DNA of 7,656 nt from Gammaproteobacteria bacterium (GTDB taxonomy: Bacteria > Pseudomonadota > Gammaproteobacteria > Xanthomonadales > Xanthomonadaceae), in contig JAPLSI010000042.1 in NCBI GenBank assembly GCA_026398715.1, positions 1-7,656 on the forward strand. The letters run 5' to 3'. Shown piece after piece: positions 1 to 6,264 of the stretch. A program made the translations under genes and the position numbers. Below the pieces are notes generated by a model, which worked only from the letters and a program-made list of their open reading frames with translations, did no database searches and had not been told where the DNA came from. How positions within the stretch are numbered: position 1 is the first letter of the stretch; each line of letters starts with the position of its first letter.

Positions 1-322
1 TGCACTCGAGGCCACCACGCACCGACTGTGCGACGGACTTGAAGCGGCGGCGCGCGAAGCAGGTGTTGCGGTGACCACCAACCGAAGCTGCGCGATGTTC
101 GGTTTGTTCTTCACCGACAAGCAGGTCGAGACCTATGCCGACGCGGTGGCTTGCGACCGCGAGGCCTTCAACCGTTTCTTCCACGGCATGCTGCGCCGTG
201 GCGTGTACCTGGCGCCGTCGGCGTTCGAGGCAGGCTTCCTGTCGTCGGCGCATGGTGAGGCCGAGATTGCGCATACGCTTGAAGCGGCGCGCGAAGCCTT
301 CCGCGACGTCGCGGCCGGCTGA
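1..322 (+). CDS. hemL: Glutamate-1-semialdehyde 2,1-aminomutase, C-terminal part (5' end outside window)
   Basis: This is the last 106 residues of HemL; the reading frame is open from base 2 and ends at TGA 320-322. HemL is a cytoplasmic PLP enzyme that turns glutamate-1-semialdehyde into 5-aminolevulinate, the committed precursor of heme and other tetrapyrroles in the C5 pathway. What is seen is the typical C-terminal domain: a stretch reading MFGLFFTD, then the [20 protein letters not shown] helix region and the highly conserved [18 protein letters not shown] segment, which lines up with E. coli HemL from memory. The full protein is usually about 425-430 residues, so roughly a quarter is present; the PLP lysine lies upstream and cannot be checked. 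The next gene starts about 20 bases downstream on the same strand, so read-through transcription is likely. Identification is firm from the C-terminal motif alone. Confidence 0.95.
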   Translation, partial: ALEATTHRLCDGLEAAAREAGVAVTTNRSCAMFGLFFTDKQVETYADAVACDREAFNRFFHGMLRRGVYLAPSAFEAGFLSSAHGEAEIAHTLEAAREAFRDVAAG

Positions 323-332
323 CTGATTATCC

Positions 333-336
333 GGAG
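333..336 (+). promoter_or_regulatory. Shine-Dalgarno GGAG that decides the start of the PLP-enzyme gene
   Basis: GGAG at 333-336 directly touches the ATG at 337 (no spacer) but lies 6 bases before the in-frame ATG at 343. A 6-base spacer is normal for ribosome binding and a zero spacer is not, so translation probably starts at 343 and the protein lacks the extra Met-Lys that the longer reading would add. Confidence 0.6.
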
Positions 337-342
337 ATGAAG

Positions 343-1458
343 ATGCGACCCGAAACGCTGGCAGTCCATGCGGGCGGCGAAGCCGATGCCGCCACCGGCG
401 CGGTGTCGCCGCCGATCCACCTTTCCACGACCTTCAAGCACGGCCCGGCCGGCGAGCGGGTCGCCGGTTACGAATACCAGCGCGAAGGCAATCCCACCCA
501 GGACCGCCTGGAGGCGATGCTCGCCGTGCTGGAGGGCGGGCACGCCGCGCTGGCAACCGGTTCGGGCATGGCCGCGATGTCCTTGCTGCTCGACAGCGTG
601 GCGCCCGGCTCACGCATCGTGATTCCGGATGACTGCTACACCGGCTTGCGCGTGCTTGCGCAGGAGTTCCTGCCGCAGCGCGGCGTGACTGCGGTTGCCG
701 TCGACACGGCCGACCTGGCCGCGGTCAAGACCGCAGCGGCAGGCGCCGCATTGATCTGGGCGGAGACGCCTTCCAACCCGCAGCTGAAGATCGCCGACAT
801 CGCCGCGCTTGCCGCGATCGCGCACGAAGCCGGCGCCTTGCTTGCCTGCGACAACACCTTCGCCACGCCGGCGCTGCAACGGCCGATCGCGCTCGGCGCC
901 GACGTCGTGATGCATTCCACCACCAAGTATTTCGGCGGCCACAGCGACTGCATGGGCGGCGCACTGGTGTTCGCCCGCAGCGATGCCTTTTTCGACTCGG
1001 TGGCGCATCGCCGCCACGTGACCGGCGGCATCCTGTCGCCGTTCAATGCCTGGCTGACCCTGCGCGGCGCGCGCTCACTGCACGCGCGCATGGCCTGGCA
1101 CTGCCGCAATGCCGGCGTGCTGGCCGCGTTCCTTGCCGACCACCCGGCCGTCGAGGCCGTGCACTATCCGGGCCTGGCATCGCATCCGGGCCACGATATC
1201 GCGAAGCGACAGATGCGTGATTTTGGCGGCATGCTCAGCTTCCGCGTGAAGGGCGGACGCGACGCGGCACTGGCGGTGGCGGGTCGCCTGAAGCTGATCA
1301 CCAACGCCACCTCGCTGGGCGGCCCGGAATCACTGATTGAACATCGCGCGTCGGTGGAAGGACCCCATCCCTTCTCGCCGCAGAACCTGCTTCGATTCTC
1401 GGTCGGCCTGGAAAACGTCGAGGACCTGATAGACGACCTGACCCAGGCGCTCGACTAG
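343..1458 (+). CDS. PLP-dependent trans-sulfuration enzyme (cystathionine gamma-synthase/gamma-lyase superfamily)
   Basis: A 371-residue cytoplasmic fold-type I PLP enzyme of the Cys/Met metabolism family (numbering from the ATG at 343). Visible motifs: PPIHLSTTF (23-31); YEYQREGNP (43-51), which supplies the Tyr/Arg that hold the PLP phosphate of the partner subunit; Tyr99 in DDCYTG, expected to stack on the PLP ring; Asp170 in CDNTFATP, which pairs with the pyridine nitrogen; Lys195 in HSTTKYFGGHSD, the Schiff-base lysine; SLGGPESL (324-331); and Arg351 in NLLRFSVGLE, expected to bind the substrate carboxylate. All core catalytic residues are present, so the enzyme should be active. The family covers cystathionine gamma-synthase, gamma-lyase, beta-lyase, O-acyl-homoserine sulfhydrylase and methionine gamma-lyase, and the sequence alone does not choose between them. 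The loop after SLGG...IEHRASV is shorter than in MetB and lacks the usual MTHA...EER stretch, so no symbol is given. The gene sits some 20 bases after hemL and converges on the glyoxalase gene with only 7 bases between them. Confidence 0.9.
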   Translation: MRPETLAVHAGGEADAATGAVSPPIHLSTTFKHGPAGERVAGYEYQREGNPTQDRLEAMLAVLEGGHAALATGSGMAAMSLLLDSVAPGSRIVIPDDCYTGLRVLAQEFLPQRGVTAVAVDTADLAAVKTAAAGAALIWAETPSNPQLKIADIAALAAIAHEAGALLACDNTFATPALQRPIALGADVVMHSTTKYFGGHSDCMGGALVFARSDAFFDSVAHRRHVTGGILSPFNAWLTLRGARSLHARMAWHCRNAGVLAAFLADHPAVEAVHYPGLASHPGHDIAKRQMRDFGGMLSFRVKGGRDAALAVAGRLKLITNATSLGGPESLIEHRASVEGPHPFSPQNLLRFSVGLENVEDLIDDLTQALD

Positions 1459-1465
1459 GCGTTTT

Positions 1466-1885
1466 TCACCACTGGCCGATATTGGGCATGGACAACCAGG
1501 GCTCGGCAGGCGGCAAGGCCTGGCCCTTCTGCAGCAACTCGATCGATATCTGGTCCGGGGATCGCACGAAGGCCATGCGACCGTCGCGCGGCGGCCGGTT
1601 GATGGTGACGCCCCTGGCCTGCAGGTGCGCGCAGGTGTCGTAGATATTGTCGACCGCGAAGGCGAGGTGGCCGAAATTGCGGGCGCTGCCGTAACCCTCG
1701 TCGTCGTAGTTGTAGGTCAACTCGACCTCGACTTCGGGATTCTCGGGCGCGGCCAGGTAGACCAGGGTGAAGCGGCCCGCCGGATAATCGTTGCGCCGTG
1801 TTTCCAGCAGCCCCAGCGCATCGCGGAAGAAAGCCATCGAGGCATCGAGGTCGCGCACGCGAACCATGGCATGCAGGTATTTCAT
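1466..1885 (-). CDS. gloA: Glyoxalase I-type (VOC family) protein, probable lactoylglutathione lyase
   Basis: A 139-residue single-module VOC (vicinal oxygen chelate) protein, close in length to E. coli GlxI (135). Lactoylglutathione lyase converts the hemithioacetal of methylglyoxal and glutathione into S-lactoylglutathione in the cytoplasm. The four metal ligands of GlxI can all be placed: His5 (MKYLH), Glu55 (EVELTYN), His73 (NFGHLAF) and Glu116 (ISIELLQ). Arg9 and Asn59 also match substrate-side positions of GlxI. There is no eukaryote-style insertion, which fits the Ni/Co-type bacterial class. The C-terminal tail ([17 protein letters not shown]) is longer than in E. coli and belongs to a subgroup often annotated only as VOC family, so the substrate is less certain than the fold. 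The start ATG at 1885 overlaps the stop of the upstream dehydrogenase (ATGA), and GAGGT (bases 1894-1898 on the complement) lies 8 bases before it, indicating translational coupling. Both genes may deal with reactive carbonyls, but that is inference. Confidence 0.88.
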   Translation of the reverse strand: MKYLHAMVRVRDLDASMAFFRDALGLLETRRNDYPAGRFTLVYLAAPENPEVEVELTYNYDDEGYGSARNFGHLAFAVDNIYDTCAHLQARGVTINRPPRDGRMAFVRSPDQISIELLQKGQALPPAEPWLSMPNIGQW

Positions 1886-2730
1886 TTGGGCGGACCTCGC
1901 TGTTCGAGTGCTTCGTCGAGGAAGAAATCGATCAGGGGTTCCTGCGACGGGTCGTTGGCGTAGACATCGAAATCGCTGACGCCGCGGCTGCGCAGGAAGG
2001 CTTCATCGATGAGGAACTGTCCGGTGAAGCCGCGCGCCGGCGTCGTCAGGATCGCGTGCGCGGCATCGGCCATGATGTCGGCGGTGCGGCAGCGCGAGAG
2101 CTCGACGCCGGGAATCATGTTGATCGCGTCGGTGGCGATGACGGTGCGCGGCCACAGCGCATTCACCGCCACGCCGCGATCGCGGAATTCTGCGGCCAGG
2201 CCCAGCGTGATCAGGCTCATGCCCATCTTGGCCAGGGTGTAGGCGGTGTGCGCCGCCCACCAGACCGGTGCCAGGTTGATCGGCGGGGCCAGTGTAAGGA
2301 TGTGCGGATTGGCGGATTTCAGCAGGTGCGGCAGGCAGGCCTGCGAGCACAGGAAGGTGCCGCGCGCGTTGACCTGGTTCATCAGGTCGAATCGCTTCAT
2401 CGGTGTATCCAGGATGCCGCGCAGCCAGATGGCGCTGGCGTTGTTGACCAGGATGTCGATCCCGCCAAAGGTCGAAACGGCCTGGTCCACGGCAGCATGT
2501 ACTTGCTCCTCCTCGCGGATGTCGCAGCGTACGGCCAGCGCCCTGCCGCCGAGTGCTTCCACTTCTGCGGCGGCACTGTGGATGGTGCCGGGCAATTTGG
2601 GATTGGCGACGTCCGACTTGGCGGCGATGACGACGTTGGCGCCGTCGCGTGCGGCGCGCCGGGCAATGGCCAGGCCAATACCGCGCGAGGCGCCGGTGAT
2701 GAAGAGGGTTTTGCCGGCAAGGCTGGTCAT
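1882..2730 (-). CDS. HSDL2-like short-chain dehydrogenase/reductase (SDR)
   Basis: A 282-residue cytoplasmic SDR oxidoreductase with a Rossmann fold, expected to use NAD(P)(H). The nucleotide-binding motif TGASRGIG is at 12-19, D70 in the CDI segment, NNAS at 96-99, the active-site Asn at 121 (VNARGTF), and the Tyr164-x-x-x-Lys168 pair in [10 protein letters not shown]. The long insert after the first strand ([13 protein letters not shown]) and the phrases LAPPINL and [10 protein letters not shown] place it in the HSDL2-like group (hydroxysteroid dehydrogenase-like 2) rather than FabG; the SCP2 lipid-binding domain of human HSDL2 is absent. The position that is Ser in the human protein (NLSPP) is Ala148 here (TLAPP). 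The frame is open further upstream to 3156, but that part would run through the divergent gene; the ATG at 2730 is chosen because the SDR fold starts there ([13 protein letters not shown]). No strong Shine-Dalgarno is visible. It is the first gene of an operon with the glyoxalase homologue. Substrate unknown; acyl-CoA or lipid-derived carbonyls are possible by family. Confidence 0.9.
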   Translation of the reverse strand: MTSLAGKTLFITGASRGIGLAIARRAARDGANVVIAAKSDVANPKLPGTIHSAAAEVEALGGRALAVRCDIREEEQVHAAVDQAVSTFGGIDILVNNASAIWLRGILDTPMKRFDLMNQVNARGTFLCSQACLPHLLKSANPHILTLAPPINLAPVWWAAHTAYTLAKMGMSLITLGLAAEFRDRGVAVNALWPRTVIATDAINMIPGVELSRCRTADIMADAAHAILTTPARGFTGQFLIDEAFLRSRGVSDFDVYANDPSQEPLIDFFLDEALEQRGPPK

Positions 2731-2759
2731 GGGTAGGTCCCGTAGGTGGTTGCTGGCGT

Positions 2760-2797
2760 GGCGCCTGGACCGGCCACGGTGCAGTGGCCATGGTGCC
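2760..2797. promoter_or_regulatory. Palindromic element in the divergent promoter region, candidate operator
   Basis: The 100-base region 2731-2830 separates the dehydrogenase (-) from the FHA-GGDEF gene (+). It contains a perfect inverted repeat, GGCCAC (2772-2777), six-base spacer, GTGGCC (2784-2789). It is flanked by a second, looser pair, GGCGCC (2760-2765) with GGTGCC (2792-2797), which pairs with one G-T wobble. The inner palindrome lies 41 bases from each of the two ATGs, at the exact centre of the gap. Such a site could bind a dimeric regulator acting on both transcripts, or form a hairpin in either leader. GC-rich palindromes also arise by chance in DNA of this composition, so confidence is limited. 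Confidence 0.4.
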
Positions 2798-2816
2798 TTA
2801 AAGCAGGGTCTGGGCG

Positions 2817-2822
2817 TAGACT
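2817..2822 (+). promoter_or_regulatory. Possible -10 box for the FHA-GGDEF/kinase transcript
   Basis: TAGACT matches the TATAAT consensus at four of six positions, in an otherwise GC-rich region. No good -35 hexamer is seen 16-18 bases upstream. If used, transcription would start around 2828-2831, right at the ATG at 2831, giving either a leaderless message or, if the TTG at 2876 is the true start, a leader of about 45-48 bases. Weak call, included because it bears on start choice. Confidence 0.25.
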
Positions 2823-2830
2823 CTGCTTCC

Positions 2831-3724
2831 ATGGACGACACACCATGTGACCCGATGACCACGCGGAGGATTCGATTGCCGCCTGGTGATCCGGCCACGG
2901 CCGGGGCGCGCCTGCTGGTCATCCATGGCGCGAGCATGGGCTTGTGCGTGGAACTGATCGACAGGCCGGTGAATGTCGGCCGCGGACGTGACTGCGAGAT
3001 GATGATCGACCACGCCAGCGTGTCGCGCATGCATTGCCGGGTGTGGACGGAAGAGGGCCGGTTCCATATCCGCGACAACGGTTCCACCAACAAGACCCTG
3101 GTCAACGGGCACGTCGTGGAAACCTGCGAACTGAAGGATGGCGACACGATTGCCATTGGCGAGATCGTGCTGAAGTTCTTCCGGCGGGAAAGTCCCGAGG
3201 ACCGCTACCACCAGGCCATGGTCGAGATGGCCACGGTGGATGCACTGACATTGCTGCCCAATCGCCGCACCTGGCGCGAGGGACTCGAGCGCATGCTCGC
3301 CCAGGCCCAGGACGGCAGTCCGCTGAGCCTGGTCTTCATCGACCTGGACCATTTCAAGCGCGTCAACGACGAGTTGGGGCACCTGGCCGGGGATGAAGTC
3401 CTGAAGGCGGTCGCTGCGGTGATCCGTGATTCGCTGACGCCCGAATACCTTGCGGGACGCCTCGGTGGCGAGGAGTTCGCCATCGTGATGCCACGTACGG
3501 CGCTGGCTGGCGCGGTGGATTTTGCCGAACGGCTACGGCTGGCCATCGAGTCGCTGACGATCGCGCTGCCCGGCGGGCCGCGCCCGGTCACCACCAGCCT
3601 GGGCGTCGTGCAGTGGCAACCGGCGATCCAGACATCGGCGGAATTCATGCGCGCGGCCGACCTCGAATTGTTCCGCGCCAAATCCGAGGGACGCAATCGC
3701 GTCTGCGCGCGCGCACCCACCTGA
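2831..3724 (+). CDS. FHA-GGDEF protein: phosphothreonine-binding diguanylate cyclase
   Basis: A 297-residue (from ATG 2831) soluble protein with two domains and no signal peptide or membrane segment. An FHA domain at about 28-117 shows the phosphothreonine-binding signature: NVGRGRD (48-54), SRMH (65-68) and DNGSTNKTLVNG (82-93). A GGDEF domain at about 133-293 shows DALTLLPNRR (137-146, Leu141 in place of the usual Gly), the metal-binding Asp171 in FIDLDHFKRVND, GD at 187-188 in HLAGDEVL, the active-site GGEEF at 212-216, and AKSEGRNR (283-290). These residues support activity as a diguanylate cyclase making cyclic-di-GMP from GTP. The inhibitory RxxD site is absent: the matching positions are Thr203 and Tyr206. 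The FHA domain presumably senses a phosphorylated partner, and the Ser/Thr kinase encoded 14 bases downstream is the obvious candidate. The start is uncertain: neither ATG 2831 nor ATG 2855 has a Shine-Dalgarno, while TTG 2876 has a strong one; all three leave both domains complete. Confidence 0.92.
   Translation: MDDTPCDPMTTRRIRLPPGDPATAGARLLVIHGASMGLCVELIDRPVNVGRGRDCEMMIDHASVSRMHCRVWTEEGRFHIRDNGSTNKTLVNGHVVETCELKDGDTIAIGEIVLKFFRRESPEDRYHQAMVEMATVDALTLLPNRRTWREGLERMLAQAQDGSPLSLVFIDLDHFKRVNDELGHLAGDEVLKAVAAVIRDSLTPEYLAGRLGGEEFAIVMPRTALAGAVDFAERLRLAIESLTIALPGGPRPVTTSLGVVQWQPAIQTSAEFMRAADLELFRAKSEGRNRVCARAPT
2865..2870 (+). promoter_or_regulatory. Strong Shine-Dalgarno GGAGGA pointing to an alternative TTG start
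   Basis: GGAGGA at 2865-2870 lies 5 bases before an in-frame TTG at 2876. It is the best ribosome-binding site near the start of the FHA-GGDEF gene. Starting at TTG would remove 15 residues of low-complexity lead sequence whose codons include ACA, CCA, TGT, AGG, ATT and CGA, choices less typical of this GC-rich genome. The protein would then have 282 residues with the FHA domain starting about residue 12. Confidence 0.45.
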
Positions 3725-3738
3725 CCTGACGGCACGCC

Positions 3739-6252
3739 ATGGCTGACGAATCGCTCGACGACACCCTTCCCCTTTCCGCCGAGCAACTCGGCCAGCGCCT
3801 TTCCCCGCAACGCGCGGATGAAGCAGCGATATTGAAACTCGAACGCCTGGGCGACTTCCGCCTGGTCTCGCTGATTGGCCAGGGCGGGATGGGCAGCGTT
3901 TACCTGGCCGAGCAGGACAATCCCGCGCGCAAGGTCGCCATCAAATTGATGCGGCTCGGCAACCAGGACGCCGAGGCCGAGCAACGCTTCCGCCGCGAGG
4001 GTGCGGCACTGGCGCGCCTCGACCATCCGGGCATCGCGAAGGTCCACGCCGCGGGCGTTGCCGATACGCCGCTCGGCAAGCTGCCCTATTTCGCGATGGA
4101 ATACGTGGACGGCGTCAACCTGATGGCGCATGCAAATTCGCATCAGCTCGACGTGCCCGCGCGACTGCGGCTGATGGCCTTGATCTGCAGCGCGGTCCAG
4201 CATGCGCACCAGCGCGGCGTCGTGCATCGCGACCTGAAGCCCGGAAACATCCTGGTGGACTCGGAAGGCCAGCCGCGCGTACTCGACTTCGGCATCGCCC
4301 GGCTGATAGACGAGACCGAGGGCGGCACCCGCCTGACCCAGATGGGCGAACTGGTTGGGACGCTGCCCTACATGAGCCCGGAGCAATTGCAGGGCGACCC
4401 GGCGTCCGTGGACACCCGCGCCGACGTGTACGCGCTGGGCGTGGTGATGTACGAATTGCTGAGCGGCCGCCTGCCGCGCGAGTTCGAGCCCAACACCTCG
4501 CTGGTGCAAGCCATCACCAGCGCAATGCGCGTGAACCTGGTGCCCTTGTCCAAGGCCAATCCGGCCTGCAAGGGCGAGCTCGACATCATCACGATGAAGG
4601 CGTTGGCCGAAGACCCGACCCAACGATATGCGTCCGCGTCGGAACTGGGCGCGGACATCGAGCGCTATCTTCGCGACGAACCCATCCTGGCGCGATCGCC
4701 CAGCGCCTGGTACGTGACCCGGAAATTCGCGCGGCGGCATCGCGCGCTGGTCGCGGCGACCACGATCGGCGTGCTGGCGCTGATGGGCAGTACTGTGTTC
4801 GCGGTCAATGCCGCGTGGAAGGAACGCGATGCCCGGCAGGCCGCCGAGCACGCCAGGCAGGCGGCCGAGCGCAGCGCGGCGATCAGCAGTTCGGTGCAGG
4901 GCTTCATGGACGACATGCTGATGGCGGCGATGCCCGAAGCAGCGCTGGGCCGCGAGGTCAGTGTCCGCGAGGTGGTGGACCAGGCCGGCTTGCTGCTGCG
5001 GCATTCGCCTCCGAAGGACCCGCTGGTCGCGGCGGAAAGTGCGCTGGCGCTGGCCAGTATCAACCTCGCGCTGGGTCGCTTCGAGCCGGCGCGGCAACTT
5101 ATCGGCAATGCGCGCAGCGGGCTGGCCGGGCTGGGCGCCGAAGCGGACCAGACGCGTATCGAAGCGGCACTGCTCGACATCAAGGTTCGCACCGCGCTGG
5201 GCGCAGACGAAGAAACCGAGCAGGACGCGCGGGCGTTGGTGGTGGAAGTGGAAAAGACCCTGGGCACCAGCGATCCGCTGGCATTCGATGCCCGCAACCA
5301 GCTGGGCGAGAACCTGATGCGCCAGAGCAAGTTCGACGAAGCGAACATCCAGTTCCGCCGCACCCTCGATGCGCCGACATCGGTGTTGCCGAAGGATCAT
5401 CTCGCGCGTGAAACGGCGTTGGCCAACCTCGCGGTGTCGCTGCGCGGCGCCGGCGACCTGAAGGGCGCGGCCGAGGTACTGACGTCGCTCGAAAAGGATC
5501 TCTCGGCGCGACGCGGCGCCGACCATCCCGGCACGTTGTCGGTGGTGAACAACCTGGCGATCGCCGTGCAGAACTCCGGCGACCCGCAACGGGCGCTGGC
5601 GTTGTACGACCGCGCCTTCGCCGGCAGGAGCCGCGTCCTGGGGCCGGACCATCCGGACACGCTCAATGTGCTGCAGAACCGCGCCACGTTGCTGATCCAG
5701 GCCGGCAAGGCGGTCGAGGCCGAGCAACCATTGCGACAGCTGTTGGCCAGCTTGCTGAAGACGCGGCAGAAGAACCACCCGTCCGTGCTGGTGGCGATGA
5801 ATACCCTGGCCTACGCGCTTGAGGATATCGGCAAGCTGGGCGAGGCCGAGCAGATCTACCGCGACACGCTCGCCATCCAGCGGGAAGCGAAAACGGCGCA
5901 TCCGGAAACCTTCGGCACCCGCAACAACCTGGCGATGTTGTTGATGCGACAGGACAAGCTGGCGCTGGCCGAGCAGGAGTTCGTGCAGATCATCGAACTG
6001 GCGACCGAGCACCTGGGCGCGGAGCACCCGTACGTGATGATCTTCAGCAACAACTACGGCGAGTGCCTGACGCGTTTGAAGCGCTACCCCGAGGCCGAGG
6101 CTATGTTGCTGCGCACGCACGCGGCGCTGAGCAAGTCGATGGGCGCCGACAACGCGCGTACCACCAAGGCGCGCAACCGCCTCGCGGATCTTTACGAGCG
6201 GACGGGCCGGCCGGAATCCGCAGCCAAGTGGCGCGAGCCCGCGGCAGGCTGA
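3739..6252 (+). CDS. Membrane-anchored PknB-type Ser/Thr protein kinase with C-terminal TPR repeats
   Basis: An 837-residue protein. A Hanks-type kinase domain spans about 38-312: glycine loop GQGGMGSV (47-54), ATP lysine Lys69 in VAIKLM, Glu87 in FRREG, catalytic loop HRDLKPGN (163-170), DFG (183-185), an activation segment with Thr193, Thr197 and Thr200, and GTLPYMSPE (207-215). All catalytic residues are present, so it should be an active kinase. A basic stretch (RKFARRHR, 328-335) precedes one predicted membrane helix at about 336-356, followed by a charged Ala/Glu/Arg-rich helix (360-381) that may be coiled coil. The remainder is TPR-like; five late units carry a His-Pro landmark at 596, 638, 680, 721 and 763, a 41-42-residue period typical of kinesin-light-chain-type TPRs. 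By the positive-inside rule the kinase is cytoplasmic and the TPR part is outside the inner membrane (inference). No Shine-Dalgarno is clear; the start lies 14 bases after the FHA-GGDEF stop, so translation is probably coupled. Substrates unknown. Confidence 0.93.
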   Translation: MADESLDDTLPLSAEQLGQRLSPQRADEAAILKLERLGDFRLVSLIGQGGMGSVYLAEQDNPARKVAIKLMRLGNQDAEAEQRFRREGAALARLDHPGIAKVHAAGVADTPLGKLPYFAMEYVDGVNLMAHANSHQLDVPARLRLMALICSAVQHAHQRGVVHRDLKPGNILVDSEGQPRVLDFGIARLIDETEGGTRLTQMGELVGTLPYMSPEQLQGDPASVDTRADVYALGVVMYELLSGRLPREFEPNTSLVQAITSAMRVNLVPLSKANPACKGELDIITMKALAEDPTQRYASASELGADIERYLRDEPILARSPSAWYVTRKFARRHRALVAATTIGVLALMGSTVFAVNAAWKERDARQAAEHARQAAERSAAISSSVQGFMDDMLMAAMPEAALGREVSVREVVDQAGLLLRHSPPKDPLVAAESALALASINLALGRFEPARQLIGNARSGLAGLGAEADQTRIEAALLDIKVRTALGADEETEQDARALVVEVEKTLGTSDPLAFDARNQLGENLMRQSKFDEANIQFRRTLDAPTSVLPKDHLARETALANLAVSLRGAGDLKGAAEVLTSLEKDLSARRGADHPGTLSVVNNLAIAVQNSGDPQRALALYDRAFAGRSRVLGPDHPDTLNVLQNRATLLIQAGKAVEAEQPLRQLLASLLKTRQKNHPSVLVAMNTLAYALEDIGKLGEAEQIYRDTLAIQREAKTAHPETFGTRNNLAMLLMRQDKLALAEQEFVQIIELATEHLGAEHPYVMIFSNNYGECLTRLKRYPEAEAMLLRTHAALSKSMGADNARTTKARNRLADLYERTGRPESAAKWREPAAG

Positions 6253-6263
6253 GGCGCGGGTTC
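6235..6263. terminator. Hairpin across the convergent kinase / Lon-domain gene junction
   Basis: GAGCCCGCG (6235-6243) pairs with CGCGGGTTC (6255-6263) over nine pairs including one G-T wobble, with an 11-base loop that contains the kinase stop codon TGA (6250-6252). It lies where the two genes converge with only 12 bases between their stops, a usual place for a shared terminator. No T-run follows on either strand, so it is not a textbook intrinsic terminator and could act only by slowing polymerase or protecting mRNA 3' ends. Confidence 0.3.
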
Positions 6264-6264
6264 T

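Noticed and set aside
1441..1470. Possible terminator at the T-run (1462-1466) between the PLP-enzyme and glyoxalase genes
   Set aside because: The only stem before the T-run is three base pairs (CGC 1448-1450 with GCG 1459-1461), too weak to support a call.
1798..2736. A 312-codon + strand frame antisense to the dehydrogenase
   Set aside because: Low-complexity translation with no recognisable fold, fully explained as a shadow of the SDR and VOC genes.
2246..2830. Upstream extension of the FHA-GGDEF frame back to 2246
   Set aside because: It lies antisense inside the dehydrogenase gene and crosses the divergent intergenic region; the translation has no domain and the FHA domain starts after 2876.
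2731..3156. N-terminal extension of the dehydrogenase frame up to 3156 (424 residues in total)
   Set aside because: The extra 142 residues run antisense through the FHA domain, show no family similarity, and the SDR fold begins cleanly at the ATG at 2730.
3205..6120. A 971-codon open frame on the - strand lying across the FHA-GGDEF and kinase genes
   Set aside because: Its translation is Arg/Gln/His-rich without any recognisable domain. Over the kinase gene its codons are in register with the kinase codons, so its stops would need the codons TTA, CTA or TCA in the kinase, all rare in GC-rich genes. The opening is therefore a by-product of codon use, and both + strand genes have complete, recognisable domains.
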